Source: Fluviibacter sp048859965 (GTDB lineage Bacteria > Pseudomonadota > Gammaproteobacteria > Burkholderiales > Rhodocyclaceae). Taken from it: 24,444 bases of DNA. This document shows, piece by piece, positions 16,401 to 24,444 of this stretch. The notes beneath the pieces were generated by a model. The model had not been told where the DNA came from. It worked only from the letters and a program-made list of their open reading frames with translations, and did no database searches. The DNA is taken from contig JBLIZO010000074.1 of NCBI GenBank assembly GCA_048859965.1, positions 1 through 24,444 on the forward strand. Reading direction: 5' to 3'. Numbering within the stretch: position 1 is the first letter of the stretch; the number at the start of each line of letters is the position of its first letter. Made by a program: the position numbers and the translations under genes.

Positions 16401-17507
16401 ACCCTTTGCGTCCGTAAACGTAAAGCCACTGAGCTTGAGCTGCGCCAGCCGCCCCTCATCCCGGTTCTGAAACAGAATTTCCGATCGTGCCACCGGCAAA
16501 ACCAACTCTTGCAGATTCGACGCCAAGCGCACCTTCAGATCGTTGATTGCCACCGACCCCTCGGCATGAGTCAGAGCAACCCCTGTCGTTTCGAGTTGCA
16601 GATCGAGCTTGCCGCGCCCCCGACTCAATGCAACCGGGTAATCCACCCACGGTGTCCAGGCCGCCAGATCCAGATCATTGATTTTTAGATCGGCGCTGAT
16701 CTTCCAATCACGCCATTCCGAAAAGCGCCGTCCGATCCAATCCAACCGCCCCTTGAACGGCGCCCCGAGGTTATCCGGAGGCGTCAAATGAACATCCAGA
16801 CGATGCCGGGCATCATGGCTGCGCAGCCTGAAATCAACATCACGCAGCACCAGCGTCGGCGCCCCCCGCTGTGCATCTGACCAGCTCAAGCGAGCACTGT
16901 GCAATGCCAAGTCACCCTGTTCGAGCAAACTGTCCGCGCGAAAATCGCCGCCGCCATCCAGCGGCAAATCGGCTAGAAACAGGTGCCCCGCTTTATCACG
17001 ACGAAAGTCCAGGGCTGTCGCAGTAATAGCAAGATTCCTGAATCCCAGGCGTCCAGTCAGCATCTGCCACCAGGACAACGTGGCGCCAATACGCTCTAGT
17101 CGTACAGCCGGTTGATGCTTCCGATCAAACACCACGACATCATCCAGCACAAAGCGTGGATGCAGATATGACCACTCACCGTGTAAATGACCGACGGCCA
17201 CAGGGGCTTCCAGCACACGCGCCACACGTGCAGCCAGCTCATCACGATAATCGTTGATTCGGGGAAACAACCAGAATTGTAATACCCCCGCAATCACCAC
17301 CACGGCGGCAACCAACGCCCCGGCCACCGCTGCAACCGCAATACGGAAGCGCCGGTCAGCCCACAGCGTTCGCAGCCCTTCCAGGGGCACCTTAAACAGC
17401 TCGGACGACAGGGTAACAAGATGACGCAAAGGGAATCCGGTATAAAAGACGGGCACGGCAACGCCCGAAAAAGCGCCCCGATGGACCGAGCGCGTGCTTA
17501 GTGCCAC
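13428..17507 (-). CDS. yhdP: YhdP-family AsmA-like envelope protein
   Basis: A 1359-residue protein of the YhdP group (DUF3971 and AsmA-like regions). One membrane helix near residues 56-80 anchors it in the inner membrane; the rest is a long, beta-rich periplasmic part with many repeated short strands, ending in the AsmA-like block GRLLGLLSLQSLPQRLTLDFRD and GEANLAKQTQDVNVTVRP. In E. coli, YhdP, TamB and YdbH are bridge-like proteins that carry phospholipids to the outer membrane. The start shown is a GTG with no clear ribosome-binding site and gives an unusually long N-terminus before the helix; a GTG at 17390 (residue 40) would leave about 16 residues and is a fair alternative. It leads the yhdP-nit-tldD operon and is divergent from glnE. 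Confidence 0.92.
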   Translation of the reverse strand: MALSTRSVHRGAFSGVAVPVFYTGFPLRHLVTLSSELFKVPLEGLRTLWADRRFRIAVAAVAGALVAAVVVIAGVLQFWLFPRINDYRDELAARVARVLEAPVAVGHLHGEWSYLHPRFVLDDVVVFDRKHQPAVRLERIGATLSWWQMLTGRLGFRNLAITATALDFRRDKAGHLFLADLPLDGGGDFRADSLLEQGDLALHSARLSWSDAQRGAPTLVLRDVDFRLRSHDARHRLDVHLTPPDNLGAPFKGRLDWIGRRFSEWRDWKISADLKINDLDLAAWTPWVDYPVALSRGRGKLDLQLETTGVALTHAEGSVAINDLKVRLASNLQELVLPVARSEILFQNRDEGRLAQLKLSGFTFTDAKGQAEPASDLFIERQQQGAVAGENDRFVFRASRLDLTRLRELVAYLPVSDAAHSLLRRTQPSGILENTKVTVHLENEVPTAYAAKTEFKRLSVRSEDARHFVHNLSGKVDLTQGQGKLTLDSANALLAAPGILPINEVPLAELAGKISWQRGGDALTVKIKSLQLRNDELQAVMNGNWSGKLGDVATERERAGLIDMLIVFDDAKTDSAWKYVPLSASPDISAWMKSAISGGSVSDFRIEMAGPVWDMPFGAPVPGSPPASSEATGVAGKFYLGFKVRDLNVQYAAGYPALKKLDATFAMNQNRIMIAATDGMIDAMRFSSIKADMADVSAFENHLVVAGQAQGPTESVVRFLQDTPVAAQINHAADTLKAEGNGQLSLTLDLNLSQASDTKLNGKYTFVNNRVTVMPTLPPVSALNGSLEFTEASMNSTDLQGRWSGQPLSVRIATDAQGTKIDASGRANIADLRQFYDLPVFEQISGSANWQARMAMSGGQTDLTLTSDLRGVTSSLPEPFNKSAGATLPLNVSRRSGANSEQSWRMSLGSALAGNMALNSRGQVVRGRMVLGSGQVPTLNGQPGIQVESLRPFNLDYWARNFGIGMGGGGGSGSSGNGMVVPTTWTLRAPLLTVFGRRFQDFRATVQAAADRTAIQINSRELQGDVNWHPPGRGEGGDHGLLQGRLSRLDLTAATEMKSELWTENRSELNTLPDLSLRVDELFWQGTPWGRLSFRASNQKTATGQSWRVDPFQLEGPDLKFSGRLNWVSRTGSAPRRMQEHMTALDFKLNSTQVGNLLTKLGFPDTMKRGSAQLDGQVSWPSNPINFAPGILSGNFRMSAQNGQFAQMDPGVGRLLGLLSLQSLPQRLTLDFRDIFSDGLAFESINGQFDIRDGVMKTSDLVMDAPAARVLMRGEANLAKQTQDVNVTVRPALGNSVALGVTLVNPIAGAATFLTQRVLGDPLSRLFSYQYHITGTWADPLVNKESATPVPATTNESKP

Positions 17508-17581
17508 AATTTTAGCTGATCTGCCTATTATCGGCGGATCATACGGAAAAGCACCTGAGAACCTCTCAGCCCTCCAAGGTT

Positions 17582-20374
17582 ATGCACACCATGTCTATGC
17601 TGTCACCCATTGCTGCCGCTACGCGCACATTTGACACCCCAGTTAGCCAGGCACCATTGGCAGAACGGCTGGCTTACACCTGTCGTCACAGCCGGTACGT
17701 CGCCCAACTGCTGAATGCCCGACCCGAAATCAACGACTGGCTGGCCACTTATGACCAGCGCCCGATCAGCGCCGAAGCGATGCATCAGTTTCTGCAACAG
17801 CAGACGGCCTCCCAACACGGTGCGTTGGATGAAAGTACGTTGCATGTGGCGCTTCGCCAATTGCGACAACGGGTGATGGCGCATTTGGCCCTGCGCGACC
17901 TGGCCGACGGCGCAGCACTGGCCGAGATTGTTGAAACCATGACCACCCTGGCCGATGTAACGACGCTATTCGCGCTGGACGCGCTGCACGCCGATCTTGC
18001 TAAGCGCTATGGCCAGCCCCTGGGCTGCGACGGTCAGGCTCTGCACCTCGCCATCATCGGCATGGGCAAATTGGGGGGCCGCGAACTCAATGTGTCATCG
18101 GATGTAGACTACATTTTTGTCTACCCGGACGACGGCGAAACATCTGGCCGCGAAGACGGTGGCGGCCGCATCGACAATTACGACTTTTTCACCCGACTCG
18201 GTAAAAAGCTGATTGCCAGTCTTAACGACGTAACGGCCGACGGCCAGGTGTTCCGCGTGGACATGCGCTTGCGCCCGAACGGTGATTCGGGCCCCCTCGT
18301 CTGTTCCAGCAATATGCTGGAAAATTATTTTATTACCCAGGGGCGCGAATGGGAGCGCTACGCGTGGATCAAAGCGCGCGTCATGAACGCGGCAGATACC
18401 GCCTGCGAACCAACCATGACCACGAGTGTCGCCAAACCCTTTGTATTCCGCAAATATCTGGATTTCGGGGCCATCAATGCCATGCGCGCCTTGCATGCGC
18501 AAATCCGACAGGAAGTCACACGCAAAGATCGCTCTGAACATATCAAACTCGGGCCGGGCGGTATTCGTGAAATCGAATTCATCGCACAGGTATTCCAACT
18601 GATTCGCGGTGGACGCGACAGCAGCCTGCAGATCCGCCCCACCTTGCTGGTGCTGGATCGGTTGGGCCAGATCGGACAACTCGCGCCCACCGACGTGACG
18701 GCGCTGACCGAAGCTTATGTCTTCCTACGTCGCCTGGAGCATCGCCTGCAATTTCTTGATGACGCGCAAACCCACATGCTGCCCGACGCGAACACTGACC
18801 GCGCGCTGCTCGCTGAAAGCATGGGCTACACACAGTGGCACGAGCTGTATCAGGCGCTTAATGACCACCGCAGCATCGTCAGCCAGCATTTCCAGGCCGT
18901 GTTTTCCGACCCGAACGAACGTGATGATGCCGCGCCGATCCAGAGCCTCTGGCACAACAGTTGCGCCGACGGCGACACCCATGGACTCCTGGAATCGATG
19001 GGCTACCGTGATCCGGCAGGGCTGGTGGAACGTATCTGCCGCTTTCGCCAGTCCAGCCGCTACCAGCAACTTCCAGGCAGCAATCGTGAACGGCTGGATG
19101 CGGCGGCCTGCAGTCTGATCCAGCTTGCCACCAAAACGTCAGACCCCGATGCGGCGCTTCTGCGCGGACTGGATTTCCTGGAATCCATCTCCGGCCGAGG
19201 CGCTTATCTGGCACTGCTGCAGCAATACCCAATCGCCCTGCAACGGGTGGCCGACCTGGTCGGCGCATCCAGTTGGGCGGCACAGTTTCTATCGCGCCAT
19301 CCGCTACTGCTCGATGAGTTGCTGGATCAACGACTGCTTGATGCCGCAACCGATTTCGCGGCTTATCGTCAGGAGCTTGACCACGCCCTGGCCGAAGCTC
19401 ACGATGACACCGAAGTAGAAATGAATGTCCTGCGAGAAATGCATCATGCCCAGGTTTTTCGCCTGCTGGTGCAGGATTTAGCGGGGCTGCACAGTCTGGA
19501 ACGAATCTCCGATTTTCTGTCGGAGCTCGCGGACATCATTCTGGATCGCACCATCAAACTGGTCTGGCGCAAGCTGAACAAGCGGCACACCGAGACGCCA
19601 CGCTTCGCCGTCATCGGTTACGGTAAATTGGGCGGCAAAGAGTTAGGTTATGGCTCGGATCTTGACGTTGTGTATCTATACGATGACCCGGACCCTGACG
19701 CTGCGCAAACTTACATGCGTCTGGGACAACGCCTGAATACCTGGTTATCGTCACAGACCTCCTCCGGCATCGTCTACGAAATCGATACCCGTCTGCGTCC
19801 AAATGGCGAATCCGGCATGCTGGCCATCAGCTTGGATGGCTTCCGCGACTATGAAGAAAAATCGGCCTGGGTCTGGGAGCATCAGGCGCTCACGCGCGCG
19901 CGATTTGTCGCTGGCGACCCAGAACTTGGCGCACGCTTTGAGCAGGTGCGCAAAACTATTCTCTGCACACCACGCGATGTGAACACCCTGCGCAGTGAGG
20001 TTTTGCTCATGCGGCAAAAAATGTTTGATGCGCATGGCACCATCACGCCGGGCCTGTTCGATATCAAACAGGATCCTGGCGGCATCATCGATGTAGAATT
20101 CATCGTCCAGTTCCTGATTCTGGCACATGCGCACACGCACCCGGATCTGACTGAAAATCTCGGCAACATCGCATTGCTGGGCAAGGCCGCTGAGCACGGG
20201 TTGATAGACCAAGCCCTCGCCGATGGCGCACAAACGGCCTATCGGGAATATCGTCGCTTACAGCATATCAACCGCCTGAACGACGACCCGAAAGCGCGCC
20301 TGCCAGTTGACTTGACGCTGGAAGCCCATATCAACGCCGTCATCGCGCTTAAACAGCAGGTTTTCGCCATCTAA
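17582..20374 (+). CDS. glnE: Bifunctional glutamine synthetase adenylyltransferase/adenylyl-removing enzyme
   Basis: A 930-residue GlnE, close to the E. coli length (946). It attaches AMP to glutamine synthetase and removes it, under control of PII and glutamine. The two nucleotidyltransferase domains are visible: the N-terminal deadenylylating one at about 160-181 (GMGKLGGRELNVSSDVDYIF) and the C-terminal adenylylating one from 679 (GYGKLGGKELGYGSDLDVVY), each with the G-S-D-x-D metal site, plus LGPGGIREIEF and KQDPGGIIDVEF helices after each domain. The ATG at 17582 is shown; AAGG sits too close to it and suits the ATG at 17591 better. The 74-bp gap to divergent yhdP has a TATTAT at 17526-17531 but no clear -35. 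glnA and glnB are not in the window. Confidence 0.97.
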   Translation: MHTMSMLSPIAAATRTFDTPVSQAPLAERLAYTCRHSRYVAQLLNARPEINDWLATYDQRPISAEAMHQFLQQQTASQHGALDESTLHVALRQLRQRVMAHLALRDLADGAALAEIVETMTTLADVTTLFALDALHADLAKRYGQPLGCDGQALHLAIIGMGKLGGRELNVSSDVDYIFVYPDDGETSGREDGGGRIDNYDFFTRLGKKLIASLNDVTADGQVFRVDMRLRPNGDSGPLVCSSNMLENYFITQGREWERYAWIKARVMNAADTACEPTMTTSVAKPFVFRKYLDFGAINAMRALHAQIRQEVTRKDRSEHIKLGPGGIREIEFIAQVFQLIRGGRDSSLQIRPTLLVLDRLGQIGQLAPTDVTALTEAYVFLRRLEHRLQFLDDAQTHMLPDANTDRALLAESMGYTQWHELYQALNDHRSIVSQHFQAVFSDPNERDDAAPIQSLWHNSCADGDTHGLLESMGYRDPAGLVERICRFRQSSRYQQLPGSNRERLDAAACSLIQLATKTSDPDAALLRGLDFLESISGRGAYLALLQQYPIALQRVADLVGASSWAAQFLSRHPLLLDELLDQRLLDAATDFAAYRQELDHALAEAHDDTEVEMNVLREMHHAQVFRLLVQDLAGLHSLERISDFLSELADIILDRTIKLVWRKLNKRHTETPRFAVIGYGKLGGKELGYGSDLDVVYLYDDPDPDAAQTYMRLGQRLNTWLSSQTSSGIVYEIDTRLRPNGESGMLAISLDGFRDYEEKSAWVWEHQALTRARFVAGDPELGARFEQVRKTILCTPRDVNTLRSEVLLMRQKMFDAHGTITPGLFDIKQDPGGIIDVEFIVQFLILAHAHTHPDLTENLGNIALLGKAAEHGLIDQALADGAQTAYREYRRLQHINRLNDDPKARLPVDLTLEAHINAVIALKQQVFAI

Positions 20375-20403
20375 TCGGGTGGGCGCAAAAGCGGAACCCA
20401 GGT

Positions 20404-21684
20404 TCAACCGAGCTTCTGTGCCTCAACCCAAAGATTCTTGCAGCGCGTTTCACGAATGAAAAACGCAGCGGCCAAGCCAAAGAAAGCCATGCCGATGACG
20501 ATGGAGAAACCAAAGCGGAAGTCACTCAGCGTATAAACGCGTACACCGTTGATCATGTTGCCCGCCCAAACCTGATCCATCAGCCAACCCACCAACGGTT
20601 GCATCACCGCGGCCCCGAAAAAGCCGCCGACATTGGCGATAGAGGTGGACATGCCGGCCAACTGTGGCGGGTTCACCTCCTTGGCGCACGCCCAGGTCAG
20701 GCTGAAACCAGCCGCACTAAATCCCATCAGGAAACACAAACTCATCGTGGTCGACATCTCCAGTAGGCCTCCCCACCACCAGATGCACCAAATAGCGCAG
20801 TACACTATGCTGGCGCTGAGTAAAATGGACTTACGGCGGCGCGCACGATCAGAAACAATACCAAGCGCCAGACAACCCACCGCAAAACCGGCGTACATCA
20901 ACGATAAATGCGTCGCGGCAATATTGCGACTGAAGCCATGCACCTGTGTCAGATAGGGCATGGCCCACAGACCGGCAAACGTAAAATAACTGCCGCACAT
21001 GCCCAGATTGGTCAACGCCGGCGCCCAGGTCTGCCGATTACGTAATACTGACCACAACCCACCGATCACGACCGTGCGATCAACCCGCGTTCCGGCCATG
21101 GCCGGGCTCTGCCGCATCATCCACCAGGCCAGCGTACCGAACACCAGCGAGGCCACCGCCACAGCGACGAAGACTGTGCGCCAACCGATTTCCGTCGCCG
21201 CCATCGCCAGCGGCACCCCCGCCAGGACCGATCCGATATTGCCGACAAACACGCCGAGTCCGGTCAACGATGCAAAGCGGTGCTCTTCAAAACTGAGCGC
21301 GATGATCTTCAGCATGGCGATAAAGGTCACCGACACCCCCAGGCCCACCAGCGTGCGGCCAATCAGCGCCTGAGACAGATCTGGCGCCAGGCCGAACCAC
21401 AAGCTGCCAACAAACGAAATCAGTCCACCCAACAGCAGAATCCGACGCGGGCCGAGCGTATCGACCAGCACACCGGTCGGCACTTGCATCAGGGTGTACA
21501 CATAAAAATAAGTAGCTGCCAGCACACCCAGCGAAGCCGCCGTCGTATCGAATGCCAGCGCCAGATCCTGCGCAATCGAAGCGGGCGCAAAACGCTGAAA
21601 GAACGACAGCGTGTAAGCCGCCATCACCACGATGAAAATCATCATGGCCTGGCGGGTGGGGGTACGTACGGTGGCCGTATTCAT
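20404..21684 (-). CDS. MFS transporter, substrate unknown
   Basis: A 426-residue major facilitator with about twelve membrane helices. Motif A between helices 2 and 3 is GVLVDTLGPRR (71-81), and a partial repeat, GIVSDRARRRK, lies between helices 8 and 9. The C-terminal half has NPPQLAGMSTSIANVGGFFG, seen in sugar-phosphate/organic-anion type permeases, but the substrate cannot be assigned. The ATG lies 3 nt after the dut stop (TAG-CTC-ATG), so translation is probably coupled to dut. It converges on glnE with 29 bases between stops and no hairpin terminator. Confidence 0.9.
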   Translation of the reverse strand: MNTATVRTPTRQAMMIFIVVMAAYTLSFFQRFAPASIAQDLALAFDTTAASLGVLAATYFYVYTLMQVPTGVLVDTLGPRRILLLGGLISFVGSLWFGLAPDLSQALIGRTLVGLGVSVTFIAMLKIIALSFEEHRFASLTGLGVFVGNIGSVLAGVPLAMAATEIGWRTVFVAVAVASLVFGTLAWWMMRQSPAMAGTRVDRTVVIGGLWSVLRNRQTWAPALTNLGMCGSYFTFAGLWAMPYLTQVHGFSRNIAATHLSLMYAGFAVGCLALGIVSDRARRRKSILLSASIVYCAIWCIWWWGGLLEMSTTMSLCFLMGFSAAGFSLTWACAKEVNPPQLAGMSTSIANVGGFFGAAVMQPLVGWLMDQVWAGNMINGVRVYTLSDFRFGFSIVIGMAFFGLAAAFFIRETRCKNLWVEAQKLG

Positions 21685-21687
21685 GAG

Positions 21688-22137
21688 CTATTGCTTCCCG
21701 GTGCTGCCGAAACCACCCTCGGCGCGACTGCTTTCCACAAAGGCTTCGACGATATTCATCGACACTTGCAGCACCGGAAAAACCACCAGTTGGGCAATGC
21801 GATCCAACGGGTTGATCTCGAACGCAGTGTTACTACGGTTCCACAACGAGACCTTGATTTCCCCTTGGTAATCGGAATCAATCAGCCCTACCAGATTCCC
21901 GAGCACGATGCCATGTTTGTGGCCCAGCCCTGAGCGCGGGAGAATCATCGCCGCCAGGCTGGGATCGGCCAGATGGATGGCAATACCGGAAGGCACCAGC
22001 AGCGTTTCACCCGGCGCCAACGTCAATGGCGACGCAACGCAGGCGCGCAGATCCAGACCGGCTGCACCGGGCGAACCATATACCGGAGGCATATCGTGCA
22101 AGCGGGCGTCAAGAATACGAACATCAATACGGTGCAT
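21688..22137 (-). CDS. dut: dUTP diphosphatase (dUTPase)
   Basis: A 149-residue trimeric dUTPase that hydrolyses dUTP to dUMP, keeping uracil out of DNA and supplying thymidylate synthesis. The five motifs are present: AGLDLRA (26-32), PRSGLGHKHG (67-76), GLIDSDYQGEI (84-94), with the catalytic Asp in this block, DRIAQLV (112-118) and the C-terminal arm GGFGSTG (141-147). AAAGGA lies 6 nt before the ATG. It starts 17 nt after coaBC; the coaBC-dut neighbourhood is conserved in Proteobacteria. Confidence 0.97.
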   Translation of the reverse strand: MHRIDVRILDARLHDMPPVYGSPGAAGLDLRACVASPLTLAPGETLLVPSGIAIHLADPSLAAMILPRSGLGHKHGIVLGNLVGLIDSDYQGEIKVSLWNRSNTAFEINPLDRIAQLVVFPVLQVSMNIVEAFVESSRAEGGFGSTGKQ

Positions 22138-22154
22138 ACAGATTCCTTTTACGG

Positions 22155-23384
22155 TCAGACGACCGCCTTCAGACGTTTGGCCAATTCATCCACCAGGCGT
22201 TTGGCCAGCGCGACCTTGTGTAACAGCGGCAACGAATGCCGCCCTGTGTCATCGTAAAGTGTGACACGGTTCTCGGTGGTTCCCAGACCATCGGCTACCA
22301 GGTTCCCGATAATCAGCGGCAGACGTTTACGCTGACGCTTCGCCTCAGCGTATTCGTCGAGATTCTGGCTTTCCGCCGCAAAACCCACGCAGTAAGGTGC
22401 TGCCGGTAGCGAGGCTACCTCGGCCAGAATATCCGGATTCGTCGTCAGTTCAATCGACCGCCCCGGCTGAGCGCCCCCGGGATCGGTTTTCTTGAGTTTG
22501 TGTTCGGCCACATCCACAGGGCGGTAATCGGCCACGGCCGCCACGCCGACAAACACCGTGGCACTGGCGATTTCGGACATCACGGCTTGCCGCATTTGCT
22601 CCGCCGTCAGAACATCAATCCGCCGCACACCCAGCGGCGCGGTATAGTGCACCGGGCCACTCACCAGTGTCACGTCGGCTCCCGCCTGCGCGAACGCGCG
22701 TGCCATCGCATACCCCATCTGTCCCGAAGAGCGATTGGTGATACCGCGCACGGGATCCAACGGTTCAAAAGTCGGACCCACCGTCATGACGATCCGTTGA
22801 CCCGCCAACACCTTCGGCGTCACTGCGGCAATCACCAACTCCAGCAACTCAGCCGGCTCCAACATGCGGCCCTCTCCGGTTTCCCCACAGGCTTGTTCAC
22901 CCATCGCCGGCCCCCAGATTGCAACGCCATCCGAGCGTAGTTGTGTCGCATTGCGTTGTGTCGCCGGGTTCGACCACATCTGCCGGTTCATTGCCGGCGC
23001 CACGGCCAGCGGACAATCCCGTGCCAGCACCAGCGTTGACAACAAATCATCCCCCCTGCCCTGCGCCATTTTGGCTATAAAGTCGGCAGAGGCCGGCGCC
23101 ACCAACATCAAATCGCTGGTCCGAGTCAGGTCAATATGGTGCATGCCATTACCCTGGTCCGGATTCCAGGCATCCACCGCCACCGGGTGACCCGATAAGG
23201 CCTGAAACGTCAACGGCGTCACAAAGCGGGTAGCGGCTTCGGTCATCCCAACGATCACATCGGCACCTGCCTTTTTGAGCAGGCGCACAAGTTCGGCGCA
23301 TTTATACGCCGCGATACCACCGGTCACCCCCAGCAGAATTTTTTTACCGGCCAGTTCCGAAGCTGGCTGCGCGCAGACGGACAT
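22155..23384 (-). CDS. coaBC: Bifunctional phosphopantothenoylcysteine decarboxylase/phosphopantothenate-cysteine ligase
   Basis: A 409-residue CoaBC, carrying out two consecutive steps of coenzyme A synthesis. The N-terminal FMN-dependent CoaC domain has LLGVTGGIAAYK (17-28), the catalytic His in MHHIDLTR (81-88), PAMNRQMW (130-137) and Cys166 in GEQACGETGEGRM. The C-terminal CoaB domain has Asn217 in NRSSGQMG and Lys296 in AEHKLKK, matching E. coli Asn210 and Lys289. The ATG at 23384 has AAAAAGG 6 nt upstream; a TTG six codons earlier would include that site and is rejected. It heads the coaBC-dut-MFS cluster and is divergent from radC. Confidence 0.97.
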   Translation of the reverse strand: MSVCAQPASELAGKKILLGVTGGIAAYKCAELVRLLKKAGADVIVGMTEAATRFVTPLTFQALSGHPVAVDAWNPDQGNGMHHIDLTRTSDLMLVAPASADFIAKMAQGRGDDLLSTLVLARDCPLAVAPAMNRQMWSNPATQRNATQLRSDGVAIWGPAMGEQACGETGEGRMLEPAELLELVIAAVTPKVLAGQRIVMTVGPTFEPLDPVRGITNRSSGQMGYAMARAFAQAGADVTLVSGPVHYTAPLGVRRIDVLTAEQMRQAVMSEIASATVFVGVAAVADYRPVDVAEHKLKKTDPGGAQPGRSIELTTNPDILAEVASLPAAPYCVGFAAESQNLDEYAEAKRQRKRLPLIIGNLVADGLGTTENRVTLYDDTGRHSLPLLHKVALAKRLVDELAKRLKAVV

Positions 23385-23521
23385 AGAAAACCTTTTTTTC
23401 AAATAACGCTCGAAAACGCCCTATCGGCATCTTGTGTTGGGCTATTCTATCCACATTTAGCCCGTATCCGGGCAGTCTGAGCAACCGCCCCACAACGAAT
23501 CGACCCATCAGGAAGATACGC

Positions 23522-24202
23522 ATGGCTTTATCCGACCGGCCCAGCAGTGAACGCCCTCGTGAAAAACTACTGGAACGTGGCCCAGAACTCCTGACCGATG
23601 CGGAACTGGTGGCTATCCTGTTACGCACTGGTCTACCGGGGCAGGATGCCGTTGCCTTGGCGCACAGTCTGATCCAGGCGTTTGGCGGTCTGTATGGCCT
23701 GCTTTCGGCGCCATCAAACGCGTTAAAGGAAAAACTCGGGCTGGGGCCGGCCAAAACAGCGCAACTGATCGCAGTGCTGGAACTGGCACGCCGTACCCTG
23801 CGTGAGGAAATGGCACAGGGCATCTCCCTGGATTCTGTCGATAGCGTCCGTCGTTACCTCAAACTCAGCCTGGCCAGCCGGCAGTTCGAAGTCTTTCACG
23901 CACTCTGGCTGGATGCCCGCAACCGACTGATCGCCAGCGAAGAGCTCTTCCGCGGCACCCTGACGCAAACCAGCGTTTACCCCCGCGAAGTCGTCCGACG
24001 CGCACTGCATCACAATGCCGCCGCCGTTATCTTTGCCCATAATCACCCCAGCGGGATCGCCGACCCTTCCGGCGCCGATGAACACCTGACCAAACAACTA
24101 CAGGACGCGCTAGGGTTGGTGGATGTGCGCGTGCTGGATCATTTTATCGTGGCCGGTTTCAGCGAGCCCTATTCGTTCAGCGAACGGGGAAAACTGGCTT
24201 GA
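23522..24202 (+). CDS. radC: RadC/YeeS-family JAB1/MPN protein (UPF0758)
   Basis: A 226-residue RadC-like protein. The N-terminal half has a helix-hairpin-helix-like region (LLTDAELVAILLRTG and LGLGPAKTAQL, 23-82). The C-terminal RadC domain carries the JAMM metal motif: Glu in ASEELFRGTL, His173 and His175 in HNHPSG, and Asp186 in GADEHL, so a zinc-dependent hydrolase fold is likely intact. A role in DNA repair was proposed but later work did not support it; the function remains unclear. The frame is open 30 codons further upstream, but the ATG at 23522 has AGGAAG 6 nt upstream and begins the family-typical MALSDRPSSERPREKLL. It precedes rpmB, as in E. coli. Confidence 0.94.
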   Translation: MALSDRPSSERPREKLLERGPELLTDAELVAILLRTGLPGQDAVALAHSLIQAFGGLYGLLSAPSNALKEKLGLGPAKTAQLIAVLELARRTLREEMAQGISLDSVDSVRRYLKLSLASRQFEVFHALWLDARNRLIASEELFRGTLTQTSVYPREVVRRALHHNAAAVIFAHNHPSGIADPSGADEHLTKQLQDALGLVDVRVLDHFIVAGFSEPYSFSERGKLA

Positions 24203-24255
24203 CGCGTCCATGACAACGGCTTAAAGCCCGCAAAACGGATAAATCGTCAAAGGAC

Positions 24256-24285
24256 TTGATTTTTACCCGCTTTTGGCTTTACAAT
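24256..24285 (+). promoter_or_regulatory. sigma70 promoter of rpmB
   Basis: TTGATT (24256-24261) and TACAAT (24280-24285) are separated by 18 bp, each close to consensus. Transcription would start near 24292, leaving about 29 nt before the L28 start. It lies in the 118-bp gap after radC, where no T-tailed terminator is visible. Confidence 0.7.
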
Positions 24286-24320
24286 CATCGGCTTTCCGTT
24301 TGGGATAACAGGAGTCAACT

Positions 24321-24444
24321 ATGGCACGCGTTTGCCAAGTCACGGGCAAGGGCCCGATGGTGGGAAACAACGTTTCTCACGCCAACAACAAAACGAAGCG
24401 TCGCTTCCTGCCGAATCTGCAGTACCGCCGTTTCTGGGTTGAGA
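24321..24444 (+). CDS. rpmB: 50S ribosomal protein L28 (5' part)
   Basis: The first 41 codons of L28, a large-subunit protein; the gene runs off the window end. MARVCQVTGKGPMVGNN, HANNKTKRRFLPNL and QYRRFWVE match the family start closely. GGAG lies 6 nt before the ATG. rpmG (L33) would be expected next but is outside the window. Confidence 0.97.
   Translation, partial: MARVCQVTGKGPMVGNNVSHANNKTKRRFLPNLQYRRFWVE

Noticed and set aside
21280..21933. 217-codon plus-strand frame across the MFS-dut junction
   Set aside because: Histidine-, glutamine- and arginine-rich translation with no domain, antisense to two well-supported genes.
1..24444. Search for mobile elements, CRISPR arrays, prophage, defence or toxin-antitoxin genes
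   Set aside because: By eye there are no transposase or integrase genes, spaced direct repeats, or unexplained gene-sized gaps; nearly all of the window is assigned to conserved genes.

Overview
The window looks like a chromosomal segment of a betaproteobacterium. The translated L19, S16 and L28 read like the betaproteobacterial versions (for example L28 begins MARVCQVTGKGPMVGNN), and the gene clusters (xseB-ispA-dxs, rpsP-rimM-trmD-rplS, wrbA-DUF2069, yhdP-nitrilase-tldD next to glnE, dut-coaBC next to radC-rpmB) are typical of Proteobacteria. A finer placement is not supported; the class I PyrF and the dxs-folE2 pair lean slightly towards Rhodocyclales or Nitrosomonadales, but this is only an impression.

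Layout. 1-166 (-): a threonine tRNA-like gene with its own TATAAT box and a hairpin terminator, unusual in its D-loop. 175-2192 (-): a Rieske non-heme iron oxygenase followed by an EamA-type membrane transporter. 2340-6183 (+): xseB-ispA-dxs-folE2, making the exonuclease VII small subunit, farnesyl diphosphate, DXP and the first folate-pathway intermediate. A perfect 40-bp palindrome separates folE2 from the convergent ribosomal/tRNA-modification operon rpsP-rimM-trmD-rplS (8266-6282, -), which has a good sigma70 promoter. Upstream on the same strand are pyrF and a YihY/BrkB membrane protein. 10121-11133 (+): wrbA and a DUF2069 membrane protein, overlapping by ATGA. 11141-17507 (-): yhdP, a Nit-type amidase and tldD, each pair overlapping by ATGA. 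17582-20374 (+): glnE, divergent from yhdP. 20404-23384 (-): coaBC, dut and an MFS transporter, tightly packed. 23522 to the end (+): radC and the first part of rpmB.

The genes are mostly housekeeping: isoprenoid and folate precursors, ribosome assembly and tRNA methylation, pyrimidine and CoA synthesis, dUTP clearance, nitrogen control through glutamine synthetase modification, and envelope lipid traffic. Coding density is very high; no gap exceeds 150 bases. I see no insertion sequence, prophage, CRISPR array, toxin-antitoxin pair or defence cluster. I do not find a clear undescribed system. The best second looks are the aberrant tRNA-Thr, the unassigned Rieske oxygenase with a probable bridging glutamate beside the isoprenoid operon, and the unknown MFS transporter tied to dut and coaBC.
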